This document shows, in pieces, positions 22,065 through 34,799 of a DNA stretch of 64,000 nt; positions within the stretch are counted from its first letter, which is position 1, and every line of letters starts with the position of its first letter. Source of the stretch: Plutella xylostella (taxonomy: Eukaryota; Arthropoda; Insecta; Lepidoptera; Plutellidae); NCBI RefSeq assembly GCF_932276165.1, contig NC_063983.1:4533501-4597500 (forward strand). Reading direction: 5' to 3'. Under the pieces are notes generated by a model. It was not told the DNA's origin. It was given only the letters and a program-made list of their open reading frames with translations, and did not search any database. The position numbers were made by a program, and so were the translations under genes.

Positions 22065-23706
22065 TCAGGTCCCATTCCCACTGCAGGTCCTGCACTCTTG
22101 CCACTCTTAACTTTTATGACATCGATTTCCAATTGTGGATGCGCAATTTCATGCCCAACATTCGTACTAATGTTGCGTTCTGCACAATTCGCCACGTTTA
22201 TTGCCGCTAATATAAGACCTTCAGTTCGATGCGAGTGCGTGATACCGACTGAGGGTGGTCTACAGCCCGACCTACTTCCGCGTGTACTATTGAAATTAAT
22301 AAGCTCCGTAAATGACTACGATGAAAAAGAATGATCTAGAAGCGAGGTGAGCATTAGTCATGTTGTCTGGGCGCAGTGGGGGCCTGTCCACACACGGCCA
22401 CCGGCCCACCCGGTGATGGATGCCCCGGCCTAGCCCACATGACAACTCATTTTCTCGTTACACATTCCATTACCAAACGCCCAAATTGCATAGCGATCTC
22501 CTTCGCAATAATAGTAGCCTTCCTACCAGGCACCATTATTTTCTGTCCGGCAACAAGGCAAAAACAATCAATAAAAATAAATCATTTAAATGGTCATAAA
22601 CACGCATTACAATGCGGCGGCATTACATCTCCTAATGATTTCGCTAACGAATCATTGAAAGTGGTCGGTAAGCGTGCGCCGGCGCATGTTGCGGCGATCT
22701 AATCGCGTGCGCGCGCGTGTGTGTGTGTGTGTGCGCGTGAGTGTGCGTGTACGCGCGTGTGTGCGTGCAATGCAGCCGTAATAACATGAAAGTGTTGTCC
22801 GGACCCCGCCCTAGCCTCGGGCCTGCGGTGCCGTTCCATTTACATCTGCTCCACTACTTTATTAAGACCACGACCGGCGTAAAGACGTTTTTAAATTATT
22901 CATCTCGACCGCCATGTTGGAAACTGTATCAGGACCTCTTTTATGCCGCATCTCGCATTTTGTAATTAAGTATACAAGACGTATAAAAATTAAATTTTCA
23001 CAAAAATAAGATTGTCATAGTGTAAATATTAGTTTATACAGGATTTGGCCAAAATGCTAAGCTGAAAGTGTCACTTCTTATTGCAATCGCGTTTAGGGAT
23101 AGTTTATACTAAACTTTATATACTAAAATTATTTTAAGAAAACATAAAAGTCAATTTTAAAGGAGAATATTTAAAATTGTATGTAAATCTTTAATATTGA
23201 CTGTAACTCTTTAGCCTTCCTCATCCAGTGTTTATATTTCAGCATTATAAGGGTATAAGTTGCTTGCTGCTATTCCCGCTGTTTTTCTTTTGAAGCAGGT
23301 ATTAATCCAAATCTTGGTATTGTATTAAAATAAAAGTATATTTTTCATAGGCCTTCTATGCCTTTTAAAATTAATCATGTCGTAATGCGTGCCAATACCA
23401 CGATAAAATAAAAATAAAAGAAAATCTGTTTTTTTTGCTGAGTTTAAAAATCTGTTAATTGAATGTAAAAAACGGTACTTATTTTAAAACCTGTGACTGA
23501 CACGTGCGATAGAATGAAATCTTATCATGCAAAAGTACGAAACAACTTACATCACAAGTCTCGTATTTTCGCAAAAACACGCAAACTAATTTGCCGACAA
23601 CACAGGCCGAGTATTTCAACAACATTTTGCCACTATCAGCATTGATAAGTGAAGTGTTGCGGTCAATATTCTATCAATACAAGTAACCGCTCTAATTCCA
23701 AAGTTT
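22065..23706. other. Anonymous DNA, GC-richer in the first 700 bases
   Basis: 22070-22450 and 22600-22930 are GC-richer than average and contain the GT/GC microsatellite listed separately. The remainder to 23706 is AT-rich. No exon could be supported. Confidence 0.4.
22706..22770. repeat. Imperfect GT/GC dinucleotide microsatellite
   Basis: Runs of alternating GT and GC (GCGCGCGTGTGTGTGTGTG and variants) over about 65 bases, all purine-pyrimidine alternation, a sequence class able to adopt Z-DNA. Confidence 0.85.
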
Positions 23707-23855
23707 CACCTAAAGGTCGACTTACGAGCGGAGCGGCAGTAACTTTTGTTCGACTGAGGTGTCAGTGACAAGTCAGTGTCGCTGCTCTCATACAAAAGTT
23801 ACTGTCGCTGTAACAGTGTCACCGGTGCTCCGCTCGGAAGTGTACTTTAAAGGTG
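23707..23855. mobile_element. MITE with CACCTNAAAG...GAGCGGAGC arms
   Basis: The left arm begins CACCTAAAGGTCGACTTACG and continues into GAGCGGAGC; the right arm read inward begins CACCTTTAAAGTACACTTCC and continues into GAGCGGAGC. A second pairing block, AGTAACTTTTGT against ACAAAAGTTACT, lies further in. The 149-bp unit folds back almost completely. No target duplication is clear. Noncoding. Confidence 0.6.
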
Positions 23856-24652
23856 CATATTGATATAGAATATGCTCTCGATGTGAGCAAGTTCAAGGCA
23901 AATTAGGCAAGACAGAACAGCGAGCCGAGCCGCTCGATACAGCTAAATAATACGTATAGGACCAAAGAGATTTTCATAAATGTATGGAGAAACGGCGTCG
24001 GCAATGCCGATGAAGAGCACGCACTTGTGTGAATTTGTATACAAAAAAAAATACTAAATGCGATGATGCGATGCGTCCGTTGCGTATGACGCCGAAAGGT
24101 AGACGCTTACTTATCTCTTATATCAATAAACATTCAGATCGCGAAGGCTAGCAATTGCCAATTTCGCTCGCATAACTTTATATCAATGGAAGTGAGGGGT
24201 CAAGAAGCTAGGTTCTAACAATGCTGGCCTAGACTAGACATGTTGTCCAGGCTAGTCTAGGTCCCCTTTGTGTAGTGCGTCTAACGAGGCTCGCCAATTT
24301 AGGAATTCCTTGTAGCCCTCCTTGCGACGAGTCACCAGGCTTAGTTAATAATCTGGGACATTCAGTGTACACTGGAGTGCAGAATAATAGCTATTTGCTA
24401 TTGGCCGGAACTCGTGAAATGAGTTATTTCGATACGAATGTGTGGCTAAAGCAAATGGATAAACTGAAAACATGAGATTTATTAAATGAAAAACCAATAT
24501 TTACTTTAAAAAATTTATCTAAAATGAATGAAACACAAATTTGTTTGCCCAAAAGAAATTTAAGGTAAATCTAATAAACACTCCAAGAACTCTTAACCAC
24601 ATTTGAAAGCGCTTAAAATATAACAATTCCCTTTAAAATTTCACCGCAACCG

Positions 24653-24788
24653 AGATGAATTCTAATTTTAGAGCTGCCAAAACTTTATTTCTTTGTTTAA
24701 AAATCGATCTCTATGAGTGTTTTCGAAAATATAATAATTTTTGCTTTAGCGTTAAAATTAGAATTTTTGCCTTCAGAATCGACATCAT
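24653..24788. mobile_element. MITE, insertion-free relative of the outer MITE at 2612-3024
   Basis: The arms match those at 2612-3024 (TTAGAGCTGCCAAAACTTTA and the complement of AGAATTTTTGCCTTCAGAAT) but the element is only about 136 bp. It shows what the 2.6-kb copy looked like before two other MITEs inserted into it. Confidence 0.65.
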
Positions 24789-24984
24789 TTACAGTTTCAA
24801 AATATATTTTCACAGTTGCGGCTAATTCCGTGGCCGCCACTGCAGGTTGCACAATAGTGCGGTGATTCAGATATACCGCGCGGGATCACGTCCACTGCTG
24901 ATACCAGACAGTAAAGGTCCACTACGCGTGCGTGGCGCAATACTGACGTCTACTCTTTACATTGTTCCGCGTTCCGTAGGATTT

Positions 24985-25153
24985 GGTTGGGAGATGACAA
25001 CATCACCGAATACTGCTGGAAACTAGGTACCATCAAACTATAAGTATTGCGGAAATTGCGGAACCAGCCCCAACAAATATCTGCCTCGGCCGACGATCGA
25101 ACCCGGGACCTTCTACATAGCAGCCATAGTCAGTAACCACAACACCATTCGGT
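24985..25153 (-). mobile_element. tRNA-headed SINE, diverged (same family as 62530-62775)
   Basis: The minus strand begins CCGAATGGTGTTGTGGTTAC (box A-like), then GGTCCCGGGTTCGATCG (box B), then GAGGCAGATATTTGTTGG. The order matches the better copy at 62.5 kb. The 3' limit is uncertain. Confidence 0.6.
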
Positions 25154-25157
25154 TATT

Positions 25158-28015
25158 ATGTTTTATGATTACACTTGACATTATGTTTAGCGTATTACAT
25201 CGGCCAAAATCATACAAATAGAGCTGTGCCGTAGATTAGCAAAATCACTTAGTTATTAATTCAAAACCACCGCTCAATCGATCATTAGCCGGCAATCAAT
25301 GAACAATACACCTCAGTTTACTACTCAATTCATACGCACAAAATTATAGCATAATACCTCAAACGGTAGTGGGTAGGTTATTGAATAAACTACGTTACTG
25401 TTAGAATCTTAGCCCGCCGGGTCCGCTGATACCTCGGTGCATAATGCAGCCAGGTGCTGTAATTAGGACTAACAATGGGGCTTTGTGCATTAAGGTTTTA
25501 TTTATATATTCAGATTAATCCTATCAGATGATAGCCCCGTAATTGTGCTAATTAGGTAAGGTATACCTGTATTAGTCATTGTGTGTTTCACATTTGAAAA
25601 TGCGAAAGTGGTTTTAAGTGCACGGATTTTCACTCATGTTTTTGCTTATTACAATTTCGATTAAGTGAACAAAGTGAAGCTATGAGGTTCACTTGATGTA
25701 ATTTTTAGTTTTGCCTTTGAGGTCATACATAGCAAGACTTGATAGTTAATAAGTTTAAATTTAGTTAAGTACTACTACATTAATTTTATTGTTGATTTCA
25801 TATTGTAAATGGGAAATTTTCAACCATAGATAACAGCCATAGACAAAAACCAATTATAGATGGCGCTAGTAAAACTTCATACTCAACAGCACTGCATATT
25901 TTTTTTAAGCCGGCATGGATTCCAGTCCTTTCAGATAATACAAAAGCCCAATAAATGTTTATTCAACCATATGCAATAACTAGCTGTTATATTATGCATA
26001 ATATTAAGTTTTAACTAGTTTAAGACAGCTTTGTACCATTTATGACATCTTCCGTCCCCTCAGAAGAATGCAGCTCATAAAAACCGACAAGCCGAATGCC
26101 ATCCACTGGTCGATTTTGGAACTTTTAAACGTCAAAAAAAAATCTCCCATTGCATTTGTTTATGTATTTTTTTTCTCCTGTTGCAATAAAATTACGATTG
26201 AGACTCAAGCATTTGGTTATGATTTTCATTCATGTTTCATTGAAACAGTTGAATTTTAACTACAAAACATGGTAATTCATCTACTATTGTTATTATTACT
26301 AAAACTAGAGATCCTTTATGAGGTCAGGCACATATATCATGTCAGGGCAGTCGCCTTGTTCAACACCCACACGGTCGGAAGGGGTTGCTGCTATTATATT
26401 CTACCGGACAACGGACTTCATACTGCAATCGTACCTACATTTATATTTACTGGTTTATAATTTCACAATCTATGATTCATTTATAAGTCACTGTTTCATT
26501 CGATGAAAGAAACCCATCAATCACAATTATTTGCATATCCCAGAGTTAGTCACGATCTACGAATAAATGACTTTAAATCGTCAACTTTTATACATTTCAG
26601 GAAGTTGTTTTCACTAATATTACTTCACTTTTTATGCAATAAATACTCCAGTGATAACGAACGTTTCTCTACGAATCATTTTACAAATTATTTGTAGCTA
26701 TATACTCGTACATTTTTGGCTTACAAACCACGGGTCAAATCAATCAAAGGAGACAAATTAAAATTTAATCAAGTCATGATCCTGTCACGTCCATCACATC
26801 AGCTGCGAATCGCCGATAGAGGCCTACGTCTGCAATCTGACATTAACACCAGTGATTAACCAGCCTTTATTAACTGCAAACAATAAGTTACCGATACGCT
26901 GAAAAAGTATTGGATGCTCGTGTTTGAAGTGGCATTGAGATGACAAGAGATAAAATCTGGTTCGGCCACTGTAAGTTGACCTTCTTCGCCCGTTCTGTTC
27001 CGTCGCTCCTGAGATTGTGGTATCATATTTAGGGGTCAGGTTGGTCTGGTGGTGCCGGTCATCTGGAGTCACGATCTCGGCTGCAGCGGCACGAGTGGCG
27101 CCCTACCGTGCCGTGCCTTCTGTCAAAGCTATCAGGGTATCCATTGATATGACCGGGAACCGAATTCTTGAGCCGCACAAGGACATAGATGACTAGCAGA
27201 TTGTGTTTGCAGCATGTTGTTGTTGTAGCAACTATGTTGTAGGCTGGCTCTTGTTGACGGCCCGGGTCATACCTATATAATATTTTACTAATACCTGTTT
27301 AGGTATACTCGTACATTTATAGTGTTACTGTGACTGTGGCTACAATGAGTTAGTGGCAGGGCAGTGAAATATTTTATCAGAATGGATCAATTTTTATTCG
27401 TAAGAATCATATGAGTAAATGAATGTTGAATTTATAGAAATGATGAGCATAAATACAGAATTAAGACCCGTACTTTATGGTATATAATGCGTCCATGGTA
27501 AAACGAAAAGCGAACGAAATCTAAATGGCAAAGAAACCTTGCGTATGACAGGTTGGGTTCAAGTTGCAACATTTTTACAAAAGACGAACTTTCATTTTTT
27601 TGCTAAAAGTATGCAAATTAAGGCTGACATCCGAGAATTTTTAAATTATCATTTGGTCTGGTAAGTGGCTTTATTACGATTCTTTGTTAAATAACTACTT
27701 AGTATAATTTAAGAGGACATTAACTTACGATAAAAAAGATACATATAATTTACGTAAACCTATCTATACAACCTCCTGCAGTGTCCGATAACCCTAGACT
27801 AAATGCCTAATCTAGCTAGACAATTTTTTTAATACTGTTTTTGTTATCTTTGTTATGTAAAAAAATGAGATTTAATAACAGAATTTAAAAAGAAGTTTTA
27901 ATTAAGTAGTAGGTAATTTCACCTAAAATTCTAACACAAATATATTATTTAACACAACAGACACACATTTACACCAGCATTAATTCATACCACTGAACTT
28001 ACGTCCGTACGTACG
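25158..28015. other. Anonymous AT-rich DNA
   Basis: About 2.9 kb. The segment 26790-27160 is GC-richer and mid-repetitive in appearance but I cannot name it. Open frames of 60-80 codons here have no family match known to me. Confidence 0.45.
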
Positions 28016-28617
28016 TTATTTGTAAAAACAAATCCTAATCTCTTCATCAAAGCAGCAGAGGTACATCACTCCAGTAGAATCCATAGGAATAGGATATGTA
28101 TCCAAAGCTCAAAGACTGCTTTAATGAATAAAAGTGTTTTCTGCATGTCACCACTTATCTATAACAAAATACCGAACAGTATTAGAGATTTAGATCTAAA
28201 ATTATTTAAAAGAAAATTATTTAAATTATTGACTGATAAATGCTATTATACGATAACAGATTTTTTTGGAGATACTACAATATAGGTAACGAATGAGATT
28301 GACAATGGACTACTCGGTTACAAATTATTTACTTTATGACATTGACTTTTTCTAATTACTTACAATCTATTTATTTACTCACCTTAGCTATTATTTAATA
28401 CCTATTTAATTTAATTATTGATTGATAATATTGTTAATTGGATACCTTCTTTTGTACATTTGCCTGTTACTATTAGTTTGCATGTATTAACTAGTGTGCT
28501 ATATCACTAAATGTTCGTATGCTTAATAAGCAGTACATGGAATGTACCTACTACCAATTGTATAAGATCTCCATTTACCTGTGTACACGAATAAAGAGTT
28601 TGATTTGATTTGATTTT
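28016..28617 (+). mobile_element. 5'-truncated CR1/L2-like LINE, 3' end with TTGAT tail
   Basis: The last 85 codons of an ORF2 (28028-28282, stop TAG 28283-28285), followed by about 300 bases of AT-rich 3' untranslated sequence and a tail ACGAATAAAGAGTTTGATTT with the pentamer TTGAT repeated (28590-28617). The structure parallels the LINE at 7.4-10.8 kb, but the tail unit differs (TTGAT instead of ATTCT), so it is a separate family of the same group. Confidence 0.75.
28028..28285 (+). CDS. LINE ORF2 C-terminal remnant
   Basis: An open frame reading TNPNLFIKAAEVHHSSRIHR, continuing through SPLIYNKIPNSIRDLDLKLF and a KRKLFKLLTDKCYY block to the stop. It aligns in order with the last 60 residues of the intact ORF2 in this window (FNKLPNELKSLNINMFKNKL then YKWLTENNFY). 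There is no own start codon context; the copy is truncated at its 5' end. It has no function on its own. Confidence 0.7.
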   Translation, partial: TNPNLFIKAAEVHHSSRIHRNRICIQSSKTALMNKSVFCMSPLIYNKIPNSIRDLDLKLFKRKLFKLLTDKCYYTITDFFGDTTI

Positions 28618-28940
28618 ACAATACTTACGGTCACAAAACAAGCCATCTACTTACGGCTACTCTTGAAACCAAACCACCAATTGTCTCTTCAAGCATTTCC
28701 TCCGCACTAATGGACGGACGGACAAGCCCACTCATGTTAGTGCGGGAAATAATAATAATTATCACATGTAATGCAATAAGTACCTACTCGTATGTAGATG
28801 GGCAGCAAGGTCGCCAGAATCTTGATGTATTATGTGGGGCAAGGCCGTTGACGACCAAGAGAGTAGGGGAGGGCGTCAACACCTCAAATTAACTGATAAT
28901 GTTTCAACTTTATTGTTGTCACTTAAAACTTTATATTGTA

Positions 28941-29672
28941 CACTCACGGGCAACGAAAAAGTTCCACTCCCAAAATGCCAACCAAACGACCCAAATTTTT
29001 TCAATGGTTTAATTTAAAATTTTAACAAACTACTGACGTTTTTAGTTGGTAATACCCTGATGCTCTGTTAAATGTACTTCAAATATGGGCTGCATTCGGG
29101 AAACTTCGTCACATATTCTCCTCGGCCATTCCTCAGAGCCTGAAGGCAAAATTCTTCAACCAGTGCGTCCTGCCAGTGATGACGTATGGTGCAGAGACGT
29201 GGACACTGACGGTAGGACTGGTTCACCGATTTAAAGTCGCTCAGCGTGCTATGGAGAGAGCTATGCTTGGGGTTTCTGATGGATCGTATCAGAAATGAGG
29301 TTATCCGTCAGAGGACTAAGGTTACCGACATAGCTGTCAAAATATGCAAGCTGAAGTGGCAGTGGGCTGGTCATATCTGCCGAAGAACCGATAACCGTTG
29401 GGGTAGACGAGTTCTCGAGTGGAGACCACGAACAGGCAAACGCAGCGTGGGACGCCCTCCTGCCCGCTGGACTGACGACCTTAGGCGGGTGGCGGGTAGT
29501 GGTTGGATGAGGAAGGCCGAGGACCGAGTGTTGTGGCGCTCCTTGGGAGAGGCCTATGTCCAGCAGTGGATGACTATTGGCTGATGATGGAAATATAATG
29601 TAGCAGAAGGCGTCATCGTTTAGGAGCAATTTGGTGCTTTCTTCACTGGAACTGTTTCATTGCCCGTGAGTG
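28941..29672. mobile_element. CACTCAC-type MITE containing an RTE fragment
   Basis: The ends CACTCACGGGCAACGAAAAA and the complement of CACTCACGGGCAATGAAACA are flanked by TA on both sides (28939-28940 and 29673-29674). Other copies in the window are 205-468 bp; the excess length here comes from the RTE LINE tail at 29077-29595 inserted inside. Confidence 0.75.
29077..29595 (+). pseudogene. RTE-clade LINE, 3' end with frameshift
   Basis: The reading frame gives IWAAFGKLRHIFSSAIPQSL, NQCVLPVMTYGAETWTLT and MERAMLGVS, then jumps frame by a net loss of two bases near 29277 and continues MDRIRNEVIRQRTKVTDIAV, KWQWAGHICRRTDNRWGRRV, GRPPARWTDDLRRVAGS and YVQQWMTIG before the stop and a short TGATGATGG end. 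These are the C-terminal motifs of RTE-type ORF2 of arthropods. The copy is heavily 5'-truncated and sits within the CACTCAC MITE. Confidence 0.85.
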
Positions 29673-32042
29673 TAGTAAGTGCTTGCCATTCTGGAAAGAC
29701 AGCACAAACGAAGATGAACTAATGATACGGAAGCGGCTAGATTTTTTTAAAATGATTTATGAATTTAATCATTTATTTTGTAAAATGTACAATAAGGGAG
29801 GAAGGAATTCAAATTATACCTACCATTCTAACCTTGTGTAAATCGCAAACTAACATAATTATAAAAGTTAAAAAAGACAGGCTTGGATATGCTTAAACTA
29901 TATTCTTTATTCAATGTTTCGTCATTAATTAGTGAGGTATGAAATGCAGTAGATAAGAGTCAGATAAATCAAATGCCTACTTAATTATATAAAGCAGATA
30001 TCTACTTTTAATTAATCAGCACTTAGTGCTGAGCTGTATAATTATAAACGTGCAATAAACTTATGGATGACAGTCATATAATTAATATATCATTAACCAT
30101 TAAAATTAACTTAACGACAGATATAAACACGTTTATATTAAAAATCATTAAAGAGTTTTTACGAAACAATGTCACGAAATTAAATTAATTGCTGGTGGCT
30201 GTAAAAAATTTTGGAATAATATAAAAGCTATATATGGAGGTGGCTCAGCGTGTCATTCTGGAGGATTTTTGGAAATTTGAGAAAAAAAAGTGCTCATCAT
30301 AGTAACAAACGTAACAAAGTTTTACTGGAAAATCTTTTTTTTGGCGCACATTTCCAACAGTTGTGTCTAACAAAATATGTAAAAAAAATCATCCACAGTC
30401 ACCTCTTGCGGCATGCTTTTTTACTTACTCTTATACAAGTGGTTGCGTTTAATGTGAAGTCAGTAATTAAGTGCTCCTCCCTGCGCCCTCTCTGAGAAAA
30501 TTTATCACATCTGACTGCAGTTTGAGCGTTTCTTCGTCTTAAACGATATATGGGGTAAACGAGATTTTTTCATTAGAGTCATAGACAGTGCATTTTTGTA
30601 TAATCTGCCCCTTCGCAGTTGTTACACCACGAAATGGTGACCGCCATGGTCGTAGGGCTGATAAAGGACATTATTACTCCCTCAAAAATCTAACACCGCA
30701 CCAAATATTTATGATATTTAGATAGTTAAATACTTAAATAGGCAATCAATGCACCATTGTCTTGTAACAGTCAGTAGGTTATATTTATTTAAATCTGATT
30801 ACTATGTAACTATCTCAATAGAAGCCAAACGAACAATCAGCATACTCGCTCATATTCATTCACTTTCAAAACTTAAGAAGTTATTTTGAATAAAGATATG
30901 TTATCTGCAGCTGTATTAAATAGACTAATGAGTGTCAATATTAGAGAGACCGCTTGGGGTACAACGCAGCGCTGCGTATTTACTAGGAGCTGCTATACCA
31001 CCGAGCGCCTTTTCGAAATGGTAGTACACTAATTTTTACTCGTATATTTAGGCATTTAAAAAGAAGTTGTAGAAATCTACTTAGCAATAAGTTGTTTGGC
31101 ACCGATTACAAAATATCTCCTATACAATCTGATACTCATAGGTAACTTCATTGATAGATAAAAAAACACCTCATAATAATTACAATTTTAAATTATTTAC
31201 ACGTAAATGTGGCACAGCAGCGCTTAAAACTTAGACATATGCCAAACGCTGTAAGTTGGCTATCAAAATCCTTATTAATGTGTTAAATTTTGATTTAAAC
31301 AAGATTCCATATTTTATAGTAATACAGATGGTGCTTTGCAGACTAGAGTGGAATAGCTCCACTCTAGCTCCACTCAGTTATAGTATTATACTACCAAAGA
31401 TACACAGTATTAACTGCTCCAAACATATCCGCTCGCTGGTCAAAAATCGTGCTCGGGCCCGAAGGTCGAACAGCTGAGGCCGATCGGTCACAAGAACAAT
31501 GGGCATCTATTGTAATTACTATCACTTACCTCACGTTGTGTAAGCGATAGCCACGCGATACTGCTGCGATCTTGATCTGCTATCGTAAGAGTAATAGATG
31601 AGTTGGGCCGAATTCAATGTTGATAGCTCTGGCCTGAGGCAGCGCTTTGTAGGTTTGTTTTATTGAGCGGCCGTTTTCTGAGTTTTAATTTGGGTACAGT
31701 AAGTAGGGGTTTATATTTATAAATAAGGAAACATTGAAGTTTTGATGCCTAATTTATTTATCCCCTGATAAACACAAATTATATGATACTGTAAGTATCA
31801 CTTAAAAGCAAAAATATTAACTAATATTAACTAACTACTTAAGAAAAAGATTGCTAGTATAAGTAATTCCTGACATAGTAGGGTAAACCAAAAGTATTTT
31901 CTGTATTTGAGTAAATAGATTTTATTATGTAAAAAAAAAAATAAGTCAACTAAGTAATTAATAGTAACTAAGTCAAGTGTTCTAGCGAGTACTAACTGTA
32001 AGCGGTCATCTCACAAAATCGAAAAATGGAACACGAATTAGC
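29673..32042. other. Anonymous AT-rich DNA
   Basis: About 2.4 kb with no identified feature. A short local duplication, TAGCTCCACTC, lies at 31352-31375. Confidence 0.45.
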
Positions 32043-32045
32043 TTT

Positions 32046-32515
32046 TTACCCGACTGCCGAAGGAGGAGGGTAATGTTTTTCGATTGTATGTTTGTATGTT
32101 TGTATGTATGTATGTATGTATGTATGTCTGTTTCTTTGTTCCCTCCTGTAGCCTAAACGGCTTGATAGATTTTGATGTATGAGGTATCGTTAGAAGCGTA
32201 TTAATTGCGCGTTGGTTATAGGCTATGTGATCTTACATTAAAATGTATATAGCGCCCTCTAGAGGACATAAAGTGATGATCGAAAAAATAATATTTTTCC
32301 AACTATGCCGTGATGGGTATCAAATAAAAGGGCTTGGTTAGCACACTACAAAAATATGCATATGTAGGTACTTAAATTACAACACTAAAATTATTGAATT
32401 AAAAAATCTTCATAAACTAAAACCGGACTACTGACATAAAATTTCATAAAATAAAAACAACTAAAAAGTTACAAATAAAAAAATATAATTATATACAAAC
32501 AAAAAACCCGACTGC
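32046..32515 (+). repeat. Repeat with CCCGACTGC ends and a TATG microsatellite
   Basis: Starts CCCGACTGCCGAAGGAGGAG, followed by a TATG/TTTG microsatellite (32085-32128), and ends with AAAAAACCCGACTGC near 32515. A second start of the same kind is at 44803. It is an interspersed noncoding element whose transposition mechanism I cannot assign. Confidence 0.5.
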
Positions 32516-32735
32516 ACGCTAAAAAGATGAAAACAAGCCCCAGTGTTAATGGAAAGTATCGCAGGCGGGGACCAACTTGACCGCCACATAAGGTACCTAT
32601 CTAAGTAACATTCAGCTAAATAGTGAACCCTCTGCTGGTCCCCGCCTGCGATACTTTTCATTAACACTGGAGCTTGTTTTCATCTTTTTAGCGTGCAGTC
32701 GGGTTTTTTGTTTGTTTATAATTATATTTTTTTAT
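32478..32735. repeat. Large palindrome, arms about 97 bp, spacer 61 bp
   Basis: The left arm 32478-32574 and right arm 32636-32735 are near-perfect inverted copies (for example CGCAGGCGGGGACCA against TGGTCCCCGCCTGCG), including the AAAACCCGACTGCACGC end of the neighbouring repeat and AT-rich outer parts. Transcripts of either strand would fold into a long hairpin. Confidence 0.8.
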
Positions 32736-33583
32736 TATATAACAGTAATCGGTTTGACCTGGATTGGTCAAGAAATAATAGATTTTATTCATTTACTTAC
32801 ACACTGTGCAGGTTATCACGGAAGGCTTACAATGAAATTGAACTTTGTTACTTTGTGTTTAGCGTTGCCTTATACAAACTTTACCTACATACCTAAATTG
32901 TAATAACAATAGAGTACGTTCAGGTAACAATTTTGCGCAATTGTTTGGTTTTTGAGACTATTTCGTTTATTATGTGAAAATTTTCGTTAGCGTTCGTATT
33001 GGACCAAACAGATTTTCATAAATGTATGGAGTAACGGCGCGGCATTGGCAATGCCTTGGCAATTTCTAGGCCCCGTGCTAGCCCTTCGGATCGGTGAAAA
33101 TTTGTCCAACAGCGCTGCATATCTATCTACTTAATATTTGTTTATCTTGTCGTTCTCAGATATAAATCGGGGAGCCTGTAACTTGTAAAAAGTGACATTG
33201 TCAAATATTAGGAAGTAGGTAATTAATGTGTTGAACAACTTGGCAGTTCATTTAGGGCCGGTTTTTCAATGCCAGGATAATAGGTCAAATAACTATCAAA
33301 CGAATAAATTTATTTGGGTGTTTATCGGCTTGGTAGTTGCTAAACCATTTTTCAATTGTGATTTATTCCATAGGTAACGGTAGGTCTTACCGATTTTTCT
33401 ACTTGAACTCTGGAAAGGTGAAACAAGTATATGTAGACACCTAGTGCTAAAGCAGGACAGACTACTATTTTGATTGTCAGAGTCAACTGTCACTGTCAAG
33501 CCACAAGCCTCACTGACTGTTTGGTTTGGTTGTTTATTGGGTTGTTTCAATTTTGGTATTTATATTTGTTATTTTTGGATCGC

Positions 33584-33980
33584 AATGGAATCACAAAAAA
33601 GAGAGCGTTCGGCGAATTTTAATATTAATGAAGTTACTGTGTTAGTGAGTGGTAGATAAATTTTATTCAAACATGTCATAGAAAATAAAAAGACCGATGC
33701 AGCAACAAATAAAGATAAGGAGACTGCATGGAAGAAAATTGAGTTTCTTTTAACTCCAGTGGTATAACCAGTCCGCTCATTGAAAATCCTTTAATTTTTG
33801 TACGAGGGCATCAAAAAAACAATGAAGAAGAAGTCGTAAGAAGAAGTCTTCCCTGCAAAGGCAGGAGATGTACAAAACTGGAGCTGGGCCCTCAAATGCT
33901 CCTTCATTTAACGATGTAGAAGAAAAGGTGTTAGGCATTTGCTCCAACATTAGCATTCAACGTATCCTTAATTTAAATTT
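33584..33980 (+). pseudogene. Harbinger-associated Myb/SANT-like DNA-binding protein, broken
   Basis: From the ATG at 33584 the frame reads MESQKRERSANFNINEVTVL, hits a TAA at 33656, and in the same frame continues FKHVIENKKTDAATNKDKET then AWKKIEF before another stop. Further on, RQEMYKTGAGPSNAPSFNDV and EEKVLGICSNI follow in a different frame. This order, a helix-turn-helix of the NF-x-EV type, ENKKTD-x-KxxAWxxIE, then a TGxGPxxxP linker and EEKVL, is that of the Myb/SANT-like proteins that accompany Harbinger transposases and of vertebrate fibrinogen silencer-binding protein relatives. Stops and a frameshift make it inactive. Confidence 0.75.
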
Positions 33981-33987
33981 AATGAAT

Positions 33988-34548
33988 AAAAACCGGCCAA
34001 GTGCGAGTCGGGCTCGCGCACAAAGGGTTCCGTAGCTTAAATCAACCTATCTCAAAAACTATAAGAGATACTTTGATCAAACCAAAAATCGTTGAAAGAG
34101 TTAATTAGCATGCATCACCTCTATTTTTTTTAGAATTTTATACCCCGTAGTTATAAAAATAGAGGGGGGGGGACATACTTTTTACGACTTTGAGAGCTGA
34201 TATCTCAAAAACCGTTCACTTTAAGAAAAATGTTTTTTAGAAAACTTTATATCATTTTAAAAGACCTTTCCATTGATACCCCACACGGGTATGTACATCG
34301 AAAAAAAAAATTCATCCCTCAGTTACATGTATGGGGGGCCCCACCCCCAATTCTTTTTTTTACTATTTAGTGTCATATTTTTGTAGCGGTTCATACAACA
34401 CATATTCCCATCAAATTTCATCACTGTAGTACTTATAGTTTCCGAGTAAATCGGCTGTGACAGACGGACAGACGGACAGACGGACAGACGGACATGACGA
34501 AACTATAAGGGTTCCGTTTTTGCCATTTTGGCTACGGAACCCTAAAAA
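33988..34548 (+). repeat. Lepidopteran GGCCAAGTGCGAG...ACGGAACCC repeat, nested in Harbinger element
   Basis: Starts AAAACCGGCCAAGTGCGAGT, contains GGGTTCCGTAGC near its start and its inverse GCTACGGAACCC at its end, and carries four tandem copies of the 8-mer GACGGACA (34459-34494). The inverted GGTTCCGTAGC/GCTACGGAACC ends relate it to the repeats at 44900 and 59128. Noncoding. Confidence 0.65.
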
Positions 34549-34597
34549 CTGAAAGAAATAACACCTATGTTTTATTATCAAGTACTGGATGGTTTCT

Positions 34598-34665
34598 CTC
34601 TTTTCTCCTCAGCCTATAGCCGTCCACTACTGGACATAGAAGATCATCCCGCCAAGCAGGAGGGA
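34598..34665 (-). repeat. RTE 3'-end relic
   Basis: The minus strand contains CTATGTCCAGTAGTGGACGG and CTATAGGCTGAGGAGAAAA, the terminal segment of RTE LINEs and SINEs that use their 3' end (compare the CAGCAGTGGATGA ends at 29565 and 62897). Confidence 0.55.
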
Positions 34666-34799
34666 TGTCTTAGATACTTAGGTATATGTAGCATAGGTTA
34701 CCTACTTATCATAAAATGAAAAACTATAATGTACCTTAATATTTTATTATGAAGGAAGTGCTACTACATTCCTGTTTTTAAAAAAATTAATGCTTGAAA

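Noticed and set aside
34459..34494. Regularly spaced 8-mer repeats, considered as a CRISPR-like array
   Set aside because: Four contiguous GACGGACA copies without spacers; a microsatellite inside an interspersed repeat.
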